64,000 nt of DNA. Origin: Hydrogenimonas urashimensis (GTDB lineage Bacteria > Campylobacterota > Campylobacteria > Campylobacterales > Hydrogenimonadaceae). The position numbers and the translations under genes are program-made. This document shows positions 51,901 through 60,308 of the stretch, piece after piece. Numbering within the stretch: the stretch's first letter is position 1; each line of letters starts with the position of its first letter. Under the pieces are notes generated by a model. It ran no database searches and had not been told where the DNA came from. It worked only from the letters and a program-made list of their open reading frames with translations. The stretch spans positions 248,001-312,000 of the forward strand of contig NZ_AP023212.1 of NCBI RefSeq assembly GCF_016593255.1, given 5' to 3'.

Positions 51901-52214
51901 GCGATGGCCCGTTGGGTGAGTTTGTTGCGCAGCTGTATCTCGAACTCGGTGCCGTAAAAACTTCGCTCCCGCTCGCTTTTGGGGATGTAGAACTCCCGAC
52001 GCTCTTTTTTGATCTTGTCGACCACTTCATCGGGAACGAAGGTGGGAGAGGTGAAGATAAACTCCAACGCATCGACCTGCTTCAACTCTTTTTTCAGAGC
52101 CTCGTAGGCATAGATGGAAAAAGTGGCGGTGGCGATTTTGAGACGATCGCCTTTTTGCAGGGTTGTTTTGAGATCGTCGCCCAAAAAGTGGGTTATATTG
52201 TCGATAATTTGCAT
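48949..52214 (-). pseudogene. SNF2-like helicase with PLD-like N-terminus, frameshifted
   Basis: If joined, the product would be about 1088 residues. The N-terminal 170 residues look like a phospholipase-D-like domain without a clear HKD motif. The helicase part has DSVGLGKTF (Walker A), VIDESHNFR (motif II), LSATPVNNRF (motif III) and RFGRIDRIGS (motif VI). The frame breaks in the four-G run 51156-51159, between HGIDLP and RINWGNYDL; one more base would restore it. It is the first gene of the defence operon. Whether the break is real cannot be decided from this sequence. Confidence 0.85.
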
Positions 52215-52235
52215 AATCAGTCCTAATTTTACTAA

Positions 52236-52264
52236 GGTATATTTTATCTCAAAATTTAGAACAA
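52236..52264 (-). promoter_or_regulatory. Probable promoter of the defence operon
   Basis: On the minus strand, TTGTTC (52259-52264) and TATACC (52236-52241) are 17 bases apart in a strongly AT-rich spacer, 22 bases before ATG 52214. AGGA precedes the ATG. The genes downstream are closely packed on this strand to about 38.3 kb. Confidence 0.5.
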
Positions 52265-52323
52265 TGCTAAAATAGTCATGAATAAATAATGATTGTAGAA
52301 ATATCTGGTCACATAGAAAATAA

Positions 52324-52329
52324 TATAAT
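52324..52329 (+). promoter_or_regulatory. Probable -10 element for the MBL-permease operon
   Basis: TATAAT in an AT-rich spacer 21 bases before ATG 52351, with GAGG as the ribosome site. The -35 box is weak. Confidence 0.4.
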
Positions 52330-52350
52330 ATATGAGGAACAAACTTAAAT

Positions 52351-53058
52351 ATGTACAAGTTAATAATAGTTTTCGACAACTACGCCTATCTCGAAGGTTT
52401 TCCCACACCGTGGGGGTTCGCCTGCTTCATCGAAACACCGGAAACGACGTTTCTGTTCGACACCGGCAGCAACGGACGGGTGCTTTTGAAAAATATGGAG
52501 CGTCTTGGCGTCGATTTGCAAAAGGCCGAGGCTCTGGTGCTGTCGCATCCGCACTGGGACCATATCGGCGGGGTCGATTCGGTGCTCGAAGTCCATCCGA
52601 ACCTGAGAATTTTCGCCCCCTCTTCCCTTTCGAAACATCTCGTTCGTGACCTGAATGCCCAGAGCCTTGGCGTGACCGTCATCGGCGAAGAGCCGTGGCA
52701 GATTCTGCCGGATGTCTGGTCCACGGGGACCATGGGGGAGATCGGCGAGCAGTCGGTTGTGATCGATACCTACAAGGGGCTCGTCGTGGTGACGGGATGC
52801 GCGCACCCGGGTGTCGAGAATATCGCGGCACGCGCCATGGAGATGCTTGGCAAGCCGATCGATCTGTTGATGGGAGGGTTCCACCTGATGTACTCCGACG
52901 CGGCGCACATCGCTTCGGTCATCGAAACGCTCCGGCGCCTTGGGGTACGGAATGTCTGCCCGACCCACTGCAACGGCGATTTGGCCATAGAAATGTTCAA
53001 AGTGGCGTTCGGCTCCCACTTCCTTCGGGGCGGCGTCGGAAGGGTCATCGAACTGTGA
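52351..53058 (+). CDS. MBL fold metallo-hydrolase
   Basis: A 235-residue metallo-beta-lactamase-fold protein of the group called dihydropterin-ribofuranosylaminobenzene-phosphate synthase-like. The motifs are FLFDTGSNG, SHPHWDHIGG (His66, His68, Asp70, His71), TGCAHPGV and GGFHLM, ending in PTHCNGD. The true substrate is unknown. It is followed through a GTGA overlap by the permease pair, so it is linked to a transport process. Confidence 0.88.
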   Translation: MYKLIIVFDNYAYLEGFPTPWGFACFIETPETTFLFDTGSNGRVLLKNMERLGVDLQKAEALVLSHPHWDHIGGVDSVLEVHPNLRIFAPSSLSKHLVRDLNAQSLGVTVIGEEPWQILPDVWSTGTMGEIGEQSVVIDTYKGLVVVTGCAHPGVENIAARAMEMLGKPIDLLMGGFHLMYSDAAHIASVIETLRRLGVRNVCPTHCNGDLAIEMFKVAFGSHFLRGGVGRVIEL

Positions 53059-53486
53059 AGCCAAACAGAAGCTTCGCGAAATCGCTGAAAAAGGCATTCA
53101 TCGGCCTGGTCGGGATGTTTCCGATGCTGCTGGCCGTCATCGGGCTGGTGGGGCTTTTTCAGGTTTTCGTTTCCAAAGAGATGCTCGCGTCGATGTTCAC
53201 CGGCGATCCTGTCAAAGATACGATCACGGGCACGGTCGCCGGTGCCATCGCCGTGGGGCAGGCGCTCATTAGCTACATACTCGGCGGCGAACTGCTGCAG
53301 CAGGGGGTGTCGATGTATGCGGTCACGGCCTTCATCCTGGCGTGGGTGACGCTTGGCGTCGTGCAGCTTCCGGCGGAATCGGAAGTGCTGGGTGTTCGTT
53401 TCACCCTCTATAGGAATATTCTGGCGTTTGTCTCGACGATACTGGTCTCCGTCGCCACCGTTTGGACACTGGGGCTGTTTCGATGA
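53055..53486 (+). CDS. Permease subunit, ArsP/DUF318-like (first half)
   Basis: A 143-residue membrane protein with three to four helices (LVGMFPMLLAVIGLVGLFQ in part; ITGTVAGAIAVGQALISYIL; VTAFILAWVTLGVVQLP). It resembles one half of the larger permeases of the ArsP_1 family, which carry organoarsenicals or unknown metabolites. It starts with GTG at 53055, overlapping the MBL stop (GTGA), and overlaps the next gene by ATGA. Confidence 0.8.
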   Translation: MKPNRSFAKSLKKAFIGLVGMFPMLLAVIGLVGLFQVFVSKEMLASMFTGDPVKDTITGTVAGAIAVGQALISYILGGELLQQGVSMYAVTAFILAWVTLGVVQLPAESEVLGVRFTLYRNILAFVSTILVSVATVWTLGLFR

Positions 53487-53983
53487 AATTCAAAGGCGTC
53501 AAATTTCTGATCGCGGTATCGCTTCTTTATGCGGTGGTTGGAGCGCTCCATAGCGAAAAATCTGTCGCGGCGCTCGAAAAGAGCGGGATGGTTCTGACGA
53601 AAATCGGGCCGATTCTTCTGATCGTTATTTTCATCACCGCGGTGATCGACTACTTCTTCAATCCGAAGGATGTGGCGGCACATCTGGGCGAAAAGTGCAG
53701 CCTGAAAGGGTGGCTCATCGCACTGGCTGCTGGCATCGCAAGCCACGGCCCCATGTACGCCTGGTACCCGATGATCGAGGATCTCAAGCGGCATGGGCTC
53801 AGAAAGGGGCTTATCGCTACTTTCTTCTACGCCCGAAGCATAAAGGTTCCGCTGCTTCCGATCATGATCGACTATTTCGGGCTCGCTTTCACGTTCGTGC
53901 TGACGCTTTACATTCTGATTGCATCGGTCATTCAGGGAATTCTGATCGATCGGTTGTGCAGTAAAATTAATCGTTGTGATTAA
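53483..53983 (+). CDS. Permease subunit, ArsP/DUF318-like (second half)
   Basis: A 166-residue membrane protein with four helices. ALAAGIASHGPMYAWYPMIE and FFYARSIKVPLLPIMI match the second half of ArsP_1-type permeases. With the preceding gene it probably makes a two-subunit transporter that is one chain in other species. The gene order MBL, half 1, half 2 suggests an operon for handling one compound, unknown here. Confidence 0.8.
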   Translation: MKFKGVKFLIAVSLLYAVVGALHSEKSVAALEKSGMVLTKIGPILLIVIFITAVIDYFFNPKDVAAHLGEKCSLKGWLIALAAGIASHGPMYAWYPMIEDLKRHGLRKGLIATFFYARSIKVPLLPIMIDYFGLAFTFVLTLYILIASVIQGILIDRLCSKINRCD

Positions 53984-54039
53984 CTGAATCTATACAAACG
54001 ATACGTATAATTTGGTGAAAAAAGAGAAGGAGGATAGAT

Positions 54040-54642
54040 ATGAATGCAGTGAAAATGGCCATGATAGCCACATTGACCTCGGGGTTGCTTTTTGCGGCGC
54101 AGGGTGAGCCGAAAACGGCTTCGAACAAGGGGAAAAAGAGCGGCGGTGAAATATCGCAGGTCGTCAAGACGGGCAACGAAGCGAGCCGGCTGCTCCTCAA
54201 GACGCTCGGCGGCAACATGAAAAAACATATGAAAAAGGGCGGACCGCTGGAAGCTTTCGAATTCTGCTCCTCCCACGCGAGGGAGCTGACCGAGGAGGTC
54301 AACGCAAAGCTGCAGGCGGGAGTGAGTGTCAAACGCATCACGCTCAAACCCCGCAACCCGCTCAACGAAGCGAAAGGGGATGAACGGGACGTGCTCGAAG
54401 CGCTTGAGCTTTTGAAAAAAAACGGCGTGCGTCTGCCCAACCATCTGGTGCAAAAGACGGAGGATGGGTACAAGTTTTACAAACCCCTGAAAATCAGCAA
54501 AAAAGTGTGTCTGACGTGCCACGGAACCGACATCGATCCGACGCTGGAGAAAAAGATACGAAGTATCTACAAGATGGACAAAGCCCACGGTTACAAAATG
54601 GGCGATCTGCGCGGTGCGATTGTCGTAGAAATCAAAAAATGA
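54040..54642 (+). CDS. DUF3365 domain-containing haem protein
   Basis: A 200-residue secreted protein. A signal peptide ends near residue 19 (LLFAAQG). The DUF3365 (Tll0287-like) domain follows, including EAFEFCSSHARELTEEVN, VKRITLKPRNPLNEAK and a c-type haem motif CLTCHG near residue 153, then GDLRGAIVVEI. It is probably a periplasmic haem sensor or electron-transfer protein. It overlaps the methyltransferase downstream by ATGA. Confidence 0.88.
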   Translation: MNAVKMAMIATLTSGLLFAAQGEPKTASNKGKKSGGEISQVVKTGNEASRLLLKTLGGNMKKHMKKGGPLEAFEFCSSHARELTEEVNAKLQAGVSVKRITLKPRNPLNEAKGDERDVLEALELLKKNGVRLPNHLVQKTEDGYKFYKPLKISKKVCLTCHGTDIDPTLEKKIRSIYKMDKAHGYKMGDLRGAIVVEIKK

Positions 54643-55304
54643 GCCGGCGATACAGGCAGGAAGATTCCAAAGTCGAGGTGAGAGGTTTCGAAGCCCGTCA
54701 CTACGACACGCTGATGAATCTGATTACATTCGGCTGGTACCCGAAATTCATTCGCCAAGCCATTGCGGATCTGGGTCTGCAACCGGGTGAAAAGGTACTC
54801 GATTTCGGCGCGGGAACGGGTCGCAACGCTCTGTTGATGCGCGAATATGTGGGCGAGAACGGCACGATCACGGCGCTGGAGATCGGAGAGGAGATGAAAG
54901 CGCAATTTACAAAGAAGACGGCGACCTTTCGCAACATCGGATTGGTCGACCGGCGTATCGACGAACCCCTGCCCTACGAGAGTGAATACGATGTCGTCTT
55001 CATCTCCTTCGTCCTGCACGGTTTCGTGCAAGAAAAGCGCGACATCATCATCCAAAACGCCTACCAAGCCCTCAAACCGGGCGGCCGTTTCGCGATACTC
55101 GACTACAGCAATTTCGACGTGGACCGTGCGGTCTGGTATGTCCGGTGGGCCATCCGCAAAGCGGAGTGCCCGCTGGCGGAGGATTTCATCGACCGCGATA
55201 CGAAAGCGATGCTCAAACCTTTCGGTTTCGAGAGGTTCGAAGAGCATTTCTATTTCAAGAACTATTTGAGACTGTTGAAAGCTTACAAACCGATCAAAAT
55301 CTAA
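54639..55304 (+). CDS. Class I SAM-dependent methyltransferase (UbiE-like)
   Basis: A 221-residue methyltransferase. Motif I is VLDFGAGTGRNALLMREYV (about 48-66), later segments are ITALEIGEEM and IDEPLPYESEYDVVFISFVL, and LKPGGRFAILDYSNF follows. The pattern resembles UbiE/COQ5 but the substrate is unknown. The ATGA overlap ties it to the DUF3365 gene. Confidence 0.85.
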   Translation: MSRRYRQEDSKVEVRGFEARHYDTLMNLITFGWYPKFIRQAIADLGLQPGEKVLDFGAGTGRNALLMREYVGENGTITALEIGEEMKAQFTKKTATFRNIGLVDRRIDEPLPYESEYDVVFISFVLHGFVQEKRDIIIQNAYQALKPGGRFAILDYSNFDVDRAVWYVRWAIRKAECPLAEDFIDRDTKAMLKPFGFERFEEHFYFKNYLRLLKAYKPIKI

Positions 55305-55346
55305 ATTAAGCGTCGTTGTGACCCTGAAATTGGTTACAATGGCGCC

Positions 55347-56912
55347 ATGAAAAAGCTATGGATAGTTCCCCTTTTGCCACTGCTTCTCGTTGCCGCGGAG
55401 TTCAAGGTGGCAAGCTACAACGTCGAAAACCTTTTCGACCTCAAAAAGAGCGGTTCGGAATATACCGAGTACATCCCTTTCACCGGATACGGCTGGAACG
55501 AGAAAGCCTTCGCGACGAAAGTGCGGAACATATCCAGAGTCATCTGCGACCTCAAACCCGACATCATCGGCTTGCAGGAGATCGAGAGCGACGAAGCGCT
55601 TAAGGCGCTTCAAAAAGGGCTTATGGCGTGCGGATGGAAGATGCCCTATCGGGCGATTGCCGACAACAAGCCCACAGTGGTCAAAACCGCCCTGCTTTCC
55701 CGATATCCCATCGTCGAAAAGAGTGAGATCGATCCGGACGGGTCGCTTCGGACCCGGAATATCCTGGAGACGACCGTCGATTTGAACGGGAAACATCTCA
55801 AAGTTTTCGTCAATCACTGGAAATCGCGCAACGGGCCGGAGAGTCGGCGTATCGTCAGCGCCGAAGCGCTGATGAAGCGGGCAATGTCGCTGCCCAAAGA
55901 GAGCGACTACATTCTGCTCGGGGATTTCAACAGCGACTGGAACGAGTGGCGGACCCTTCCCAAATCGCCCCGCCTGAACGACACCGGCGGCATGACCGGT
56001 ATCAACCATATTCTCAAAACCGTCGAAAACGGCAAGCCTGTCACCAAACGAACGATCGTGTGGCCCTGCCATTACGACCTCTGGCTGGAGCTTCCGCCCC
56101 AAAAACGCTGGTCTCACAACTTCTACGGCCATAAACACGCATTGGACCATATGCTGCTACCGGTGGGAATGTTCGATGCACGGGGTATCAATTACAAAGA
56201 CCGCTCATTCAGGAAGTTTACCCCCCGATACCTCTTTACAGAGCGTGGAGCGCTCTATCGGTGGCAGGTAGCCAAACAACGGAGGGGAAAGCATTTGGGT
56301 GCCGGGTATTCGGATCATCTTCCCGTTTACGCCTATATCACGACGAAGCCTTTCGGTTTTTCTTCCGATGCCCATAAAAGAGCCGATACGGAAAACTATG
56401 TAAAAACGGCGCCCCGAACGATCCATATCGCCGAGCTTTACAGTTTGCCCCTGGGATGGATGAACGGCATCGTCGAAGATGCGGTCGTCATCTACAAACG
56501 CGGGAAAATCGCCATTCTCAAGGAGCCCAGGGGCCGGTCGATTCTGGTCTATCGGGATACGGGGCATCTTAAAAAAGGGCATCGCTTCAAAGTAGCCATA
56601 CGCAAACTCTACGAATACAAAGGGCTGCGCGAAGTGACGAAAGTCGACGTGCTCAAAGACCTCGGCAAAGCAGATGTGGAACCGCTCCTGCTGAAATCTG
56701 TCGAAAATCTGAGCGATCCGGGAGTTGTCAACGAAGTGGTCGCTTCCGTTTCGGGTATCTACAGACGGGGGTATCTCTATTATGGTCAGGGCAAAAAGAT
56801 CAAACTCTTTTTCCGCGACAGAAAACGGCGGCCCAAAAACGGGGAAACGGTGAGACTTCAGAAAGTGCGTATCGGTATATACCGGAATCGGCCCGAACTG
56901 GTCGTCGATTAA
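55347..56912 (+). CDS. Endonuclease/exonuclease/phosphatase family protein, secreted
   Basis: A 521-residue protein with a signal peptide (PLLPLLLVAAEF). The EEP nuclease fold shows VASYNVENLFD, GLQEIES, VNHWKSR, LGDFNSDWNEW and the catalytic SDHLP. The C-terminal quarter (about 375-520) looks like a pair of OB-fold strands (IAILKEPRGRSILVYRDTGH, GIYRRGYLYYGQGKKIKLFF). This layout fits an extracellular or periplasmic DNase, possibly for nutrient use. The start follows the spacer after the methyltransferase, and the gene seems to stand alone. Confidence 0.9.
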   Translation: MKKLWIVPLLPLLLVAAEFKVASYNVENLFDLKKSGSEYTEYIPFTGYGWNEKAFATKVRNISRVICDLKPDIIGLQEIESDEALKALQKGLMACGWKMPYRAIADNKPTVVKTALLSRYPIVEKSEIDPDGSLRTRNILETTVDLNGKHLKVFVNHWKSRNGPESRRIVSAEALMKRAMSLPKESDYILLGDFNSDWNEWRTLPKSPRLNDTGGMTGINHILKTVENGKPVTKRTIVWPCHYDLWLELPPQKRWSHNFYGHKHALDHMLLPVGMFDARGINYKDRSFRKFTPRYLFTERGALYRWQVAKQRRGKHLGAGYSDHLPVYAYITTKPFGFSSDAHKRADTENYVKTAPRTIHIAELYSLPLGWMNGIVEDAVVIYKRGKIAILKEPRGRSILVYRDTGHLKKGHRFKVAIRKLYEYKGLREVTKVDVLKDLGKADVEPLLLKSVENLSDPGVVNEVVASVSGIYRRGYLYYGQGKKIKLFFRDRKRRPKNGETVRLQKVRIGIYRNRPELVVD

Positions 56913-56956
56913 ACGGAAGTTCGATAAAATAGCACTATCTTTTTCAAAGGGAAGCG

Positions 56957-57721
56957 ATGGGCAGTGTCGAATTGAGTACGATCTTTCTGGTGGCCCTACT
57001 TGGATCCTTCGGGCATTGCATCGGGATGTGCGGCGGGTTCGTGCTCGCCTATACGGCGGCGAAAGTGGATGCCCAATGGTCCAAAACACGGCAGATGACC
57101 GCCCACCTCCTCTACTCCCTCGGCCGGGTCACAAGCTACATGATTATCGGGGCCTTTTTCGGATATCTCGGGCAGAAGGTCAGTTTCGACATGACGGCGA
57201 AAGGTCTTCTGTTCATCGCGGTCGGAATGCTGATGCTTTTGATCGGTCTTTCGCTTATTGGAAAACTCAAGTTTCTCAATTCGATCGAATCCTCCATCGC
57301 CCAGAGTTCCTGGTTTGGCAGACTCTTCAAGATGGTGATCCACTCCAGGACCCTTCCCAGTTTTTTTCTGATGGGCATGCTCAACGGATTCATCCCGTGC
57401 GGCCTTGTCTACTTTTTCGCGACCGCCGCCATCGTGGCGGGTTCGGCGCTCAAAGGCGCCATCGTCATGGGAGTCTTCGGTATCGCCACAATTCCTGCGA
57501 TGCTGGGCGTGGGCATCTTCTCCTCACTGATCAAAGGGTCGAGTTACCGCCAGCTGGTCATCAAAATCGCGGCGGTGGTTGTGATGCTCTTTGGCCTTTT
57601 TACCAGTTACAAGGGGTATATAATGATCACGAAACCCGAAATCATTCAGAAAAAGATGCAGAAGATGCACGAAGAGTTGAAAATTCTTCCCGAAAGAAAC
57701 GTTTCAACTCATTCGAAATAG
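56957..57721 (+). CDS. Sulfite exporter TauE/SafE family (UreH-like) membrane protein
   Basis: A 254-residue protein with six to seven helices. GSFGHCIGMCGGFVLAYTA (residues about 16-34) and NGFIPCGLVYFFATAAIV carry the two Cys motifs of the UreH/DsbD-like TM group, which is linked to metal or copper handling near cytochrome oxidase genes. The substrate is unknown here. AAAGGGA precedes ATG 56957. Confidence 0.88.
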   Translation: MGSVELSTIFLVALLGSFGHCIGMCGGFVLAYTAAKVDAQWSKTRQMTAHLLYSLGRVTSYMIIGAFFGYLGQKVSFDMTAKGLLFIAVGMLMLLIGLSLIGKLKFLNSIESSIAQSSWFGRLFKMVIHSRTLPSFFLMGMLNGFIPCGLVYFFATAAIVAGSALKGAIVMGVFGIATIPAMLGVGIFSSLIKGSSYRQLVIKIAAVVVMLFGLFTSYKGYIMITKPEIIQKKMQKMHEELKILPERNVSTHSK

Positions 57722-58074
57722 ACGATATAAAGAGTCACCAGCCAGACGGCAATCGTAAAAATGACGGTAAAGAGCACCATCGTGGCGCCGGCATCTTTGG
57801 CGTGCTTGGCGAGGGTGTGCCTTTCTCTTGTCACCAGATCGACCGTGCGTTCGATGGCGCTGTTTGCCAGTTCGGCGATAAGTACCAGCAGCATCGAGAG
57901 GCCCAGAACAGCCTTGGCGATCAGCGGCATCGGAACAAACGGGAGGGCGACCCAGACGATGACGCTTAGAATCACTTCGATTTTGAAAGAGGTTTCGTGG
58001 CTGAAAACTTCGAAAAACCCCTCCATCGCGTAGCCGGCGTTTCTAAAGAGCGAATATTTCGGCTGGTTCCTCAT
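57709..58074 (-). CDS. dgkA: Diacylglycerol kinase
   Basis: A 121-residue membrane enzyme that phosphorylates diacylglycerol to recycle lipid from envelope synthesis. It has three helices and the active-site signature ELANSAIERTVD followed by AKHAKDAGATMV. It overlaps the TauE gene tail by 13 bases on the other strand, and starts by an ATGA overlap after the HD gene. Confidence 0.93.
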   Translation of the reverse strand: MRNQPKYSLFRNAGYAMEGFFEVFSHETSFKIEVILSVIVWVALPFVPMPLIAKAVLGLSMLLVLIAELANSAIERTVDLVTRERHTLAKHAKDAGATMVLFTVIFTIAVWLVTLYIVYFE

Positions 58075-58616
58075 CGCATCTGCTCCAGTGTGCGCTCATA
58101 AAGCGCTATTTTTTTCTCCAGCCGCTTCGAGAGCCATGGCGACGCTTCCGCAAGCATCTGCAGTATCAGATTCGCGTTGGCCGTGATGGTTTCTATTTTC
58201 ATTACGCTCCATTCCGACGATACGGGCAGCATGCTGCTGATTCGGTCGGCCAGTTTCGCCATGGCGATCTCCCGGGGCTGTTCCAGAATCCGCACCAGCG
58301 AATCTTTGAGCTGCTCCTCCTTCGGGAGGATTTCGTTTTTCGTCATTGCTTCCACCCCTTCCGCCACCGACTTTCCGAAATCCTTCCGGATCGATTTGAG
58401 TGTGACATCACTCTTTTCGACGACATCGTGCAGAAGTGCCGTTATCACGGCAAGATCGACATTGAAGGTTTCTCCCGCGGCCTGTGCGGCGATGATTTCA
58501 TACCCTGCCGCCACGGGATGGGTGACATAGGGATCGCCAAATTTCGTCACCTGACCATAGTGCGCCCAGGCAGCCAGGCGAAGCGCTTTGTGATAGAGAT
58601 CGGTATTTGGTATCAT
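58071..58616 (-). CDS. HD domain protein, (p)ppGpp hydrolase-like
   Basis: A 181-residue single-domain protein. The metal motif is LLHDVVE (61-67) with an upstream His in AHYGQ and THPVA, and the RelA/SpoT-type hydrolase pattern continues as LKSIRKDFGKSVAEGVEAM, MAKLADRISSM. It lacks the synthetase, TGS and ACT domains, so it resembles small alarmone hydrolases (MESH1-like). Its actual substrate is unproven. The start at 58616 gives the usual length for the group. Confidence 0.85.
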   Translation of the reverse strand: MIPNTDLYHKALRLAAWAHYGQVTKFGDPYVTHPVAAGYEIIAAQAAGETFNVDLAVITALLHDVVEKSDVTLKSIRKDFGKSVAEGVEAMTKNEILPKEEQLKDSLVRILEQPREIAMAKLADRISSMLPVSSEWSVMKIETITANANLILQMLAEASPWLSKRLEKKIALYERTLEQMR

Positions 58617-58679
58617 ATTCAGGACTTTATGTAATTGTTCGGTACATCGGTTCGGAATTTTACCAAAAAAGGGAATAAT

Positions 58680-59462
58680 TTGTTGGATCAGCTCACCGCT
58701 GCCTTGCTTGACGCGGGCCGAATCTTTCAGGAAGGGTTCGAAACAGTCAAGGAAGTCCGGCACAAAGGTACGGTCGACCTCGTCACGGAATACGATGTCG
58801 CCGTGGAAGAGTTTCTCAAAAAGAGGATTTCCGCGATATTGCCCGAGCATACGATCGTCGGCGAAGAGAGTGGCGACGAACATACCCGGGCGCAAAAGGC
58901 GGTCTATATCGATCCGATCGACGGGACGACCAATTTCGTCCACAAGATCCCTTTCTGTGCCATCTCCGTGGGGGTCTGGGACAAGGGGATACCCGTCGCC
59001 GCGCTCGTCTACAATCCGGTTCTCAACGAACTTTTCGCCGCCGAAAGAGGAAAAGGTGCACGGTGCAACGGCCTGGCGATCCATGTCTCAAAAACCTCGG
59101 ACCTGCAGCAGTCGCTTCTAGCGACCGGATTTCCCTACACGAAGGTCGAAAAGGGACGTGACTTCCGATGGGTCGTGCGGACACTGGAAAATCTTCTTCC
59201 CTATACACAGGATATCCGCCGATTCGGGGCGGCATCGATCGACCTGTGCTATGTGGCCAACGGCATTCTGGACGGATTTTACGAGTGCAATCTCAAACCG
59301 TGGGATGTCGCCGCCGGGATTCTGCTCATCGAAGAGGCGGGGGGAAGAGTGACCAACCATCGGGGCGAAACCTATCGGCTAGGCGATCCGGTCATCGTGG
59401 CGACAAACGGGAAAAATCATGATAAACTTCTCGAAAAGATGGCAGATTACGAGGAGGTTTGA
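58680..59462 (+). CDS. Inositol monophosphatase family protein
   Basis: A 260-residue metal-dependent phosphatase. VTEYDVAVEEFL, VGEESGDE, DPIDGTTNFVH (the metal-binding signature) and WDVAAGILLIEEAGG are all present. It may act on inositol-1-phosphate, NADP or PAP; the substrate is not set by sequence. No ATG lies at the right place; a TTG at 58680 has AAAGGGA at about 58668-58674 and fits the family start. A TTG at 58635 is an alternative. Confidence 0.9.
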   Translation: MLDQLTAALLDAGRIFQEGFETVKEVRHKGTVDLVTEYDVAVEEFLKKRISAILPEHTIVGEESGDEHTRAQKAVYIDPIDGTTNFVHKIPFCAISVGVWDKGIPVAALVYNPVLNELFAAERGKGARCNGLAIHVSKTSDLQQSLLATGFPYTKVEKGRDFRWVVRTLENLLPYTQDIRRFGAASIDLCYVANGILDGFYECNLKPWDVAAGILLIEEAGGRVTNHRGETYRLGDPVIVATNGKNHDKLLEKMADYEEV

Positions 59463-59990
59463 ATGCAGAGGCTCAACCCGCAGCGCTGTGCGCTGCTGAC
59501 CCAGGTCATCTCATCCCACTACCCCAATCAGCAGATCCTCCATCTGACGGATGGGTGCAACGATTTGCATCGGACGCTTTACGACTTCACCAAAACGAAG
59601 AATTTCGAGTATGACCTGCGGACCGTCGGCTGCGAGATCGGCGACCTGGACGCATCCTGCCATGCCGGTTTCCGTCTCGAGCCCCTTGATCTCTCGGCGC
59701 GGCGATTCAACAGGCATGCGAAACTTTACGAAAATATTTTCGTCACGCTTTCGGCACAGACGCTGGAGCGTGATATTCAGACGGTCCTGAAGAAATTTTT
59801 CCGTGTCATGAAAAACGCCGGGGTGTTGACATTGATGATCGAACGGGACTCTCCGCTTCTGGAGCGGATAGACCGTGAGCTCGAGGAGTGCTATTTCGTG
59901 GCGATCAGCCATATCGACATTTTCGACGACTACGATGTCGTCACGTCGCGAAAGATGCATGGATGGGGTGCCTACAACGTGGGCTTTTGA
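59463..59990 (+). CDS. Hypothetical protein, methyltransferase-like fold
   Basis: A 175-residue protein of unknown function that starts directly after the stop of the IMPase gene. The segments QQILHLTDGCNDLHRTLYDF, FVTLSAQTLERDIQTVLKKF and NAGVLTLMIERDSPLLERI follow the secondary structure of a class I methyltransferase, but motif I lacks the glycine-rich loop, so SAM binding is doubtful. The order of the genes suggests co-transcription with the IMPase gene. Confidence 0.65.
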   Translation: MQRLNPQRCALLTQVISSHYPNQQILHLTDGCNDLHRTLYDFTKTKNFEYDLRTVGCEIGDLDASCHAGFRLEPLDLSARRFNRHAKLYENIFVTLSAQTLERDIQTVLKKFFRVMKNAGVLTLMIERDSPLLERIDRELEECYFVAISHIDIFDDYDVVTSRKMHGWGAYNVGF

Positions 59991-60038
59991 AAGCTGTTTC
60001 CCGCAGGATGATGCAAAGACGACAAAAAGGATGTGAGG

Positions 60039-60308
60039 ATGCAAGAGAGACGCTATACGCTTGAAGAGGCGGTCAGACTCTATGAAGAGGAACGGTTCGA
60101 AGAAGCGCTGACAGCGCTGAAGCAGCACAGGAAAAAGGCCGATGCGCAATATTTCATAGGAATGATCTACTACGAAGGGTTCGGTGTCGTGAAAGATATG
60201 CAAAAAGCGAAGCACTGGTTCAAAAAAGCCTCCCGTCAGGGAAGCCTCGATGCCGAATATATGCTGCTTTGCTGTGAAGGCAACACGTCCAGCTGCTGCA
60301 AGGCGTGA
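60039..60308 (+). CDS. Sel1-repeat protein
   Basis: An 89-residue protein. A Sel1/TPR-like unit (DAQYFIGMIYYEGFGVVKDM, QKAKHWFKKASRQG) covers the middle, preceded by a helical repeat (VRLYEEERFEEALTALKQH). The C-terminus is cysteine-rich (CCEGNTSSCCKA). It is probably a small scaffold. ATG 60039 is preferred over a GTG at 60033 because of the spacing from AAAAAGGA. It converges on gltA with the two stops adjacent. Confidence 0.75.
   Translation: MQERRYTLEEAVRLYEEERFEEALTALKQHRKKADAQYFIGMIYYEGFGVVKDMQKAKHWFKKASRQGSLDAEYMLLCCEGNTSSCCKA

Noticed and set aside
38305-52214. The defence operon as DISARM, BREX or PARIS
   Set aside because: There is no DUF1998 protein (DISARM), no PglZ, BrxC or BrxL (BREX), and the TOPRIM protein is RloB rather than the DUF4435 type of PARIS. 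The presence of Mod and Res fits a type III system better.
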